Source: Pedobacter schmidteae (GTDB taxonomy: Bacteria > Bacteroidota > Bacteroidia > Sphingobacteriales > Sphingobacteriaceae). From it: a stretch of DNA of 64,000 nucleotides. The stretch covers positions 3,035,097-3,099,096 of the forward strand of contig NZ_LS999839.1 of assembly GCF_900564155.1 (NCBI RefSeq), given 5' to 3'. The notes beneath the pieces are model-generated. The model was not told the origin of the DNA, made no database searches, and was given only the letters and a program-made list of their open reading frames with translations. Positions within the stretch are counted from its first letter, which is position 1. Each line of letters begins with the position of its first letter. This document shows positions 60,769 to 64,000 of this stretch, piece by piece. A program made the translations under genes and the position numbers.

Positions 60769-61854
60769 ATGCAGGGTATAAAAACACTTGGTCAATTCAT
60801 AATCGAGAAACAGGCTGATTTCTCTTATGCAAAAGGGGAGCTTTCCAGATTGCTGAGGGATATAGGAATTGCTGCCAAAATAGTGAACCGTGAAGTAAAT
60901 AAAGCGGGGCTTGTTGATATTTTAGGTGAAGCAGGTACGGTAAACATCCAGGGCGAAGGCCAACAGAAACTAGATGTATTTGCCAATACACAGTTTATCA
61001 GTGCACTTACCAGTGGCGGTGAATGCTGTATTGTGGCTACCGAAGAGGAGGATGATTTTGTTCCTATTGATTCGCCGGTATCTAAAAATGCAAAATACAT
61101 TGTGTGTATCGATCCTTTGGACGGTTCGTCAAATATTGATGTAAATGTGGCTGTAGGGACTATTTTTTCTATTTACAGGAGAAAATCGACGGAAGGTATG
61201 GCAACTTTGTCGGACGTGCTGCAGAAGGGAACCCAACAGGTTGCTGCCGGATATGTGATTTATGGTTCATCTACTATGATGGTATATACCACAGGTAAAG
61301 GTGTGAACGGTTTTACTTTAGATCCTTCAATTGGCGAGTTTTGTTTGTCGCATCCTGATTTGAAAATACCTGAGGATGGTACCATCTATTCTATTAACGA
61401 GGGTAACTATGTTCACTTCCCGGAAGGTGTAAAGAAATACATCAAATATGCCCAGGTTGAGGATAAGGCTACGCATAGACCATATACTTCAAGGTATATC
61501 GGTTCGATGGTGGGCGATATTCACCGTAACCTGATCAAAGGGGGGATTTACATTTATCCTACTACTTCCAGTTCTCCTAATGGTAAATTAAGATTACTAT
61601 ATGAATGCAATCCTATGGCCTTTATTGTTGAGCAGGCGGGAGGGGTTGCTTCCGATGGTTTTAACCGCATACTGGATATTGAACCTACAGAATTGCATCA
61701 GCGTACTTCTATTTTTATTGGATCGCCTAAAATGGTTCAGGTGGCTGAAGATTTGATGAGGGAGTTTTCGGCAGATAAGAATAATGCTGCGGTAAACGGA
61801 GCTGCAGTGAATGGGAAGCCTGTAGAATTGAACGTAAAGGGAAGTACGGATTAA
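60769..61854 (+). CDS. fbp: Class I fructose-1,6-bisphosphatase
   Basis: 361 residues. It hydrolyses fructose-1,6-bisphosphate in gluconeogenesis in the cytosol. The metal site is in [18 protein letters not shown] (about 115-132), with acidic residues before it (ATEEEDDF). GNYVHF and the [13 protein letters not shown] segment also match. The start [15 protein letters not shown] is normal. An extra Asn/Val/Ala-rich tail of about 25 residues follows the fold. A terminator follows 25 bp after the stop. Gluconeogenic fbp fits growth on amino acids or amino sugars. Confidence 0.94.
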   Translation: MQGIKTLGQFIIEKQADFSYAKGELSRLLRDIGIAAKIVNREVNKAGLVDILGEAGTVNIQGEGQQKLDVFANTQFISALTSGGECCIVATEEEDDFVPIDSPVSKNAKYIVCIDPLDGSSNIDVNVAVGTIFSIYRRKSTEGMATLSDVLQKGTQQVAAGYVIYGSSTMMVYTTGKGVNGFTLDPSIGEFCLSHPDLKIPEDGTIYSINEGNYVHFPEGVKKYIKYAQVEDKATHRPYTSRYIGSMVGDIHRNLIKGGIYIYPTTSSSPNGKLRLLYECNPMAFIVEQAGGVASDGFNRILDIEPTELHQRTSIFIGSPKMVQVAEDLMREFSADKNNAAVNGAAVNGKPVELNVKGSTD

Positions 61855-61878
61855 GTAATTCTTTTTGGAATATATAAG

Positions 61879-61920
61879 GCGTGTTTAAAGAGGTAGTTTA
61901 CCTTTTTGAACACGCTTTTT
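61879..61920 (+). terminator. fbp terminator
   Basis: GCGTGTTT (61879-61886) pairs with GAACACGC (61908-61915), with one G-U pair; a further A/T-rich part extends the stem, and Ts follow. Confidence 0.82.
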
Positions 61921-62083
61921 TATTTGAAGTATTAAGATTCATTTTCTTTTAGTATTTCTTGTATAGCCCGTGCTTTTCAGTTTGGTCAATTTCTTCATGC
62001 AAGACTTTTATATAGGAGTTGCTTATTATGTTCTAAAAATTTATAAAGATAATGTGTGGAAGAAGGATCAGGAATCCTGGAAA

Positions 62084-62114
62084 CAAAAAAAGCAGCTCTT
62101 TTCAGAACTGCTTT
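62084..62114 (-). terminator. Terminator of a former tRNA gene, minus strand
   Basis: On the minus strand AAAGCAG (62114-62108) pairs with CTGCTTT (62095-62089) around a loop, followed by TTTTG. It lies 8 bp after the tRNA 3' fragment at 62122-62149 and reads in the same direction, as expected for the original tRNA transcription end. Confidence 0.75.
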
Positions 62115-62121
62115 CAAAACT

Positions 62122-62149
62122 TGGGGTGGAATATGGGGTTCTAACCCAT
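62122..62149 (-). other. tRNA 3'-end fragment, candidate attachment site (T-arm and acceptor strand only)
   Basis: On the minus strand ATGGG, loop TTAGAAC, CCCAT forms a complete T-arm; it is followed by the 7-nt acceptor strand ATTCCAC, C and CCA. The loop is close to the tRNA consensus TTCRANY with one change. No 5' acceptor (GTGGAAT), anticodon arm or D-arm exists in the sequence before it. Only the 3' end of a tRNA gene is present, which is the shape of one end of an element inserted in a tRNA gene. The integrase starts 96 bp to the right. Confidence 0.6.
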
Positions 62150-62244
62150 AATAATTAATACATTGATTTACAATTAATTGCTGTTATGTAAAAAATAAAT
62201 CTGCCAAAAGTCTGCCAAATTACCTTAAATGGTTATATTTGTAT

Positions 62245-63432
62245 ATGCAAAATAAATATACAACACCAGCACTAAAACAAGGTAAAGTTCCCACATCATT
62301 GCCAAAGGGCACTACTAAGAATATGGCCTTATTAGAAAACAACTGGTACGTTGAATATTACTTCAATGGTAAGCGATTTAGAATTACCGACAACCTTAAC
62401 AATATTAAAAATTATAACGAGCGTAAATACAAATTTGATGTATTAATTGAAAGTCTAAAGGACAGATTGGCAAATGGCTATAACCCCATAAACCCAGAAG
62501 AGTATCTGGTAAAAATTGCTAAAGAAACGATCAGTCTTAAAGATGCGATAACCAAATTTACAGATTATCATACACTACATCAATCTCGTAAAAGTACGAT
62601 TGCAACTTACAAATCCAAGTTAAACCACTTATTAGAGTTCACAGGAAATATCCAGCTTACAGAGCTAACGACTAGACACCTAGAAAATTTTATACTTTCC
62701 AAAGTCGATAATAAAGAATATAGTCAAAAAAGTGTATCACTTGCCAAGCGTACGTTTAGTGCATTTTATAATGTTTTAATTGACTCAGGCTATGACCTGA
62801 AAAACCCTGTATCAACAATAAACAAAAAAATAAAATCATTTAAAGAAACCAGAGAAACACATTTACCCTATTCAGACAAACAATTGAAGGATGTGATGCA
62901 GTATCTTGACGACAACGATACTTACACAGCTTTATTCGCAAGATTTATATATTATACATGTGTAAGACCATCAGAAATTAGGGGGCTACTAGTGCGAGAT
63001 ATTGACCTTAACAAAAGAACCATTACGATTAGGGCAGCAGTAAAAAAAGTTACAAAATTCATTAAGGATGATGTTATTAGCATCCCCATTGAATTTATCC
63101 CGTGTTTGGAACAATTAAATTTAGAGCAACAGCCAAAAGAGAATTATATCATGGGTAGTACCACCAAATTTATAAATGAAACACCCATAAGAAAGAATAC
63201 CCCGTTAGAGCGACTAAATAAAGCTTTAAAAGTTTTTAAACTAGATGGAAAAGGCTATGACCTTTATAGTTTTAAGCATACATCCAATATTAACCGATGG
63301 AAAACAGGCAAGTGGAATTTAGATCAAATTATGGTCGCTAATAGACATACAAATATTCAGCAGACATTAACATATCTGCGTGATCTAAATAAGGAAACAG
63401 AAATAAAAGATTTACCAGTACCTACCATTTAA
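62245..63432 (+). CDS. Tyrosine recombinase / site-specific integrase
   Basis: 395 residues from the ATG at 62245 (a TTG at 62239 is in frame). An N-terminal SAM-like core-binding domain (about 95-195) is followed by the catalytic domain (about 205-385). Active-site residues: R241 in CVRPSE, the box-II motif replaced by YSFK (Y341, K344) with H345 next, H368 in NRHTN and the nucleophile Y377 in TLTYLRD. The usual HxxR is therefore YxxK, a variant I have seen in Bacteroidota integrases. It lies 96 bp right of the tRNA fragment, so it is likely the integrase of an element that continues beyond the window. A terminator follows at 63477. Confidence 0.9.
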   Translation: MQNKYTTPALKQGKVPTSLPKGTTKNMALLENNWYVEYYFNGKRFRITDNLNNIKNYNERKYKFDVLIESLKDRLANGYNPINPEEYLVKIAKETISLKDAITKFTDYHTLHQSRKSTIATYKSKLNHLLEFTGNIQLTELTTRHLENFILSKVDNKEYSQKSVSLAKRTFSAFYNVLIDSGYDLKNPVSTINKKIKSFKETRETHLPYSDKQLKDVMQYLDDNDTYTALFARFIYYTCVRPSEIRGLLVRDIDLNKRTITIRAAVKKVTKFIKDDVISIPIEFIPCLEQLNLEQQPKENYIMGSTTKFINETPIRKNTPLERLNKALKVFKLDGKGYDLYSFKHTSNINRWKTGKWNLDQIMVANRHTNIQQTLTYLRDLNKETEIKDLPVPTI

Positions 63433-63476
63433 TCAAAGGCCATTCCTAAATATAGTTTTAATAAATAAAAATACTT

Positions 63477-63507
63477 AACCCCTTTCCAAAAAGGGGTTAT
63501 TTTTTTA
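63477..63507 (+). terminator. Integrase terminator
   Basis: AACCCCTTT (63477-63485) pairs with AAAGGGGTT (63490-63498), then ATTTTTTTATA. Confidence 0.88.
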
Positions 63508-63667
63508 TAAAAAATAAAAATTGGAAAAAACTTGTCTTTTTTTTTTTCTAGCCGATGTTTGCATATATCCGAGCCGAGATATTTTGATAGGTGTTAGACA
63601 GGTCTCTACAGAAACAACTCACACCAACTCCTGAATAAATCAGCTTAAACAGCTCTTAAACACGTAA

Positions 63668-64000
63668 ATGTCCACAATTAGAATAATGAATAAAACAATA
63701 ATAAGGAAATATCCAACCGAAACAGAAAGAATAAATGCCAGACGACTGACTTATAGAAGAAGTAAGAGAAAAACTAGAGCTGTATCAAAATTAAAAAAAA
63801 TACAAGAAACTCAAAAAAAAGTTTTTGTTGGCAATAGCTATGTAAATAATATATACGAAAGCATTAAAGATTTGATTTTTGGGTATGAAGGGACTCTTAG
63901 ATTTAATCGATTTACCAGTATAGAGAATGCTGAAAAAGCAGTAATTACTTTTTTTAAACGGCTAGGATCATGTTGCGAAAATTATATCTACACCTTTGAG
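63668..64000 (+). CDS. Partial ORF at the window end, element cargo
   Basis: Open from the ATG at 63668 (or 63686) to the last base, so the gene continues beyond the window; at least 105 residues are visible. The start is very basic (Arg/Lys-rich, RRLTYRRSKRKTR) and is followed by a coiled-coil-like Lys/Glu stretch. No signal peptide or membrane segment. I recognise no family. It is AT-rich like the integrase and unlike the housekeeping genes to the left, so it is probably cargo of the same integrated element. A DNA- or RNA-binding role is suggested only by charge. Confidence 0.55.
   Translation, partial: MSTIRIMNKTIIRKYPTETERINARRLTYRRSKRKTRAVSKLKKIQETQKKVFVGNSYVNNIYESIKDLIFGYEGTLRFNRFTSIENAEKAVITFFKRLGSCCENYIYTFE

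Noticed and set aside
61970..62158. 62-codon open frame between fbp and the integrase
   Set aside because: It runs through the tRNA terminator and tRNA 3' fragment, has no recognisable domain, and its composition follows the noncoding DNA.
1..64000. CRISPR array
   Set aside because: The only short regular repeats are the 11-bp arrays and the 47-48 bp tandem array. None has a repeat/spacer pattern with unique spacers, and no cas gene is present.
1..64000. Complete tRNA or rRNA genes
   Set aside because: No complete cloverleaf or rRNA segment was recognised; only the tRNA 3' fragment at 62122-62149 is present.

Overview
The window looks like a chromosomal segment of a Bacteroidota bacterium of the Sphingobacteriaceae type (Pedobacter-like). 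The reasons are two SusC/SusD pairs, GIN-domain and DUF6266 proteins, type III glutamine synthetase, an S46 dipeptidyl-peptidase, single-chain PurL, Bacteroidota-type promoters (TTG about 20 nt from TAnnTTTG) and few Shine-Dalgarno sequences. The genus is an inference from gene content.

Layout. (1) 1-2850: an AT-rich toxin/immunity graveyard, with toxin C-terminal tails, small immunity-like genes and broken coding pieces in both orientations. (2) 2860-4168: two tandem DUF6266 genes, followed by a noncoding array of nine 11-bp units (4299-4397). (3) 4524-8774: a sulfur module with an RRM RNA-binding protein, a Crp/Fnr regulator, a TauE-type exporter, two YeeE/YedE half-proteins and a metallo-beta-lactamase/rhodanese fusion of the persulfide dioxygenase type. 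Two identical-architecture CRP-like sites precede the transporters and the dioxygenase. (4) 8767-39622: a roughly 31-kb amino-sugar utilisation region with two ROK regulators, a sugar MFS permease, two SusC/SusD pairs, GH20 hexosaminidase, a phosphodiester glycosidase, a putative esterase, two FAD_oxidored flavoproteins, a DUF5017 lipoprotein, a HGSNAT-like (DUF5009) membrane protein, an AmpG-like MFS protein, two SGNH esterases, a DUF4434 protein and an N-acylglucosamine 2-epimerase. (5) 39627-46954: repeats, a secreted unknown protein, an S46 peptidase, a sterol-desaturase-family protein, a third SGNH esterase and a Tat-exported Gfo/Idh/MocA protein. (6) 47111-61854: mostly housekeeping genes (purM, glnN, DUF3999/DUF2339, a GIN-domain protein, purL, trmN6, a phosphoesterase, fbp). 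(7) 62084-64000: the left edge of an integrated element, with a tRNA 3'-end fragment plus its terminator, then a tyrosine integrase and an unfinished ORF.

How the genes fit together. The central region reads as a polysaccharide-utilisation locus for GlcNAc-containing glycans. Outer-membrane import is by SusCD. GH20 and the phosphodiester glycosidase would trim glycans, and SGNH esterases and the DUF5009 protein would handle acyl groups. Import would use FucP-like and AmpG-like permeases, and the epimerase would feed ManNAc into GlcNAc. ROK proteins would regulate. No sialidase, neuraminate lyase, NagA or NagB is seen, so the exact substrate is open. The paired secreted flavoproteins suggest an oxidative step that is not part of the standard chitin or GlcNAc scheme.

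The features most worth a second look are the flavoprotein/phosphodiester-glycosidase PUL, the two CRP-like promoters with identical spacing, the two 11-bp arrays, the duplicated structured repeat at 39.6 and 43.1 kb, the hairpin that buries the DUF2339 start codon, and the tRNA-fragment att site.
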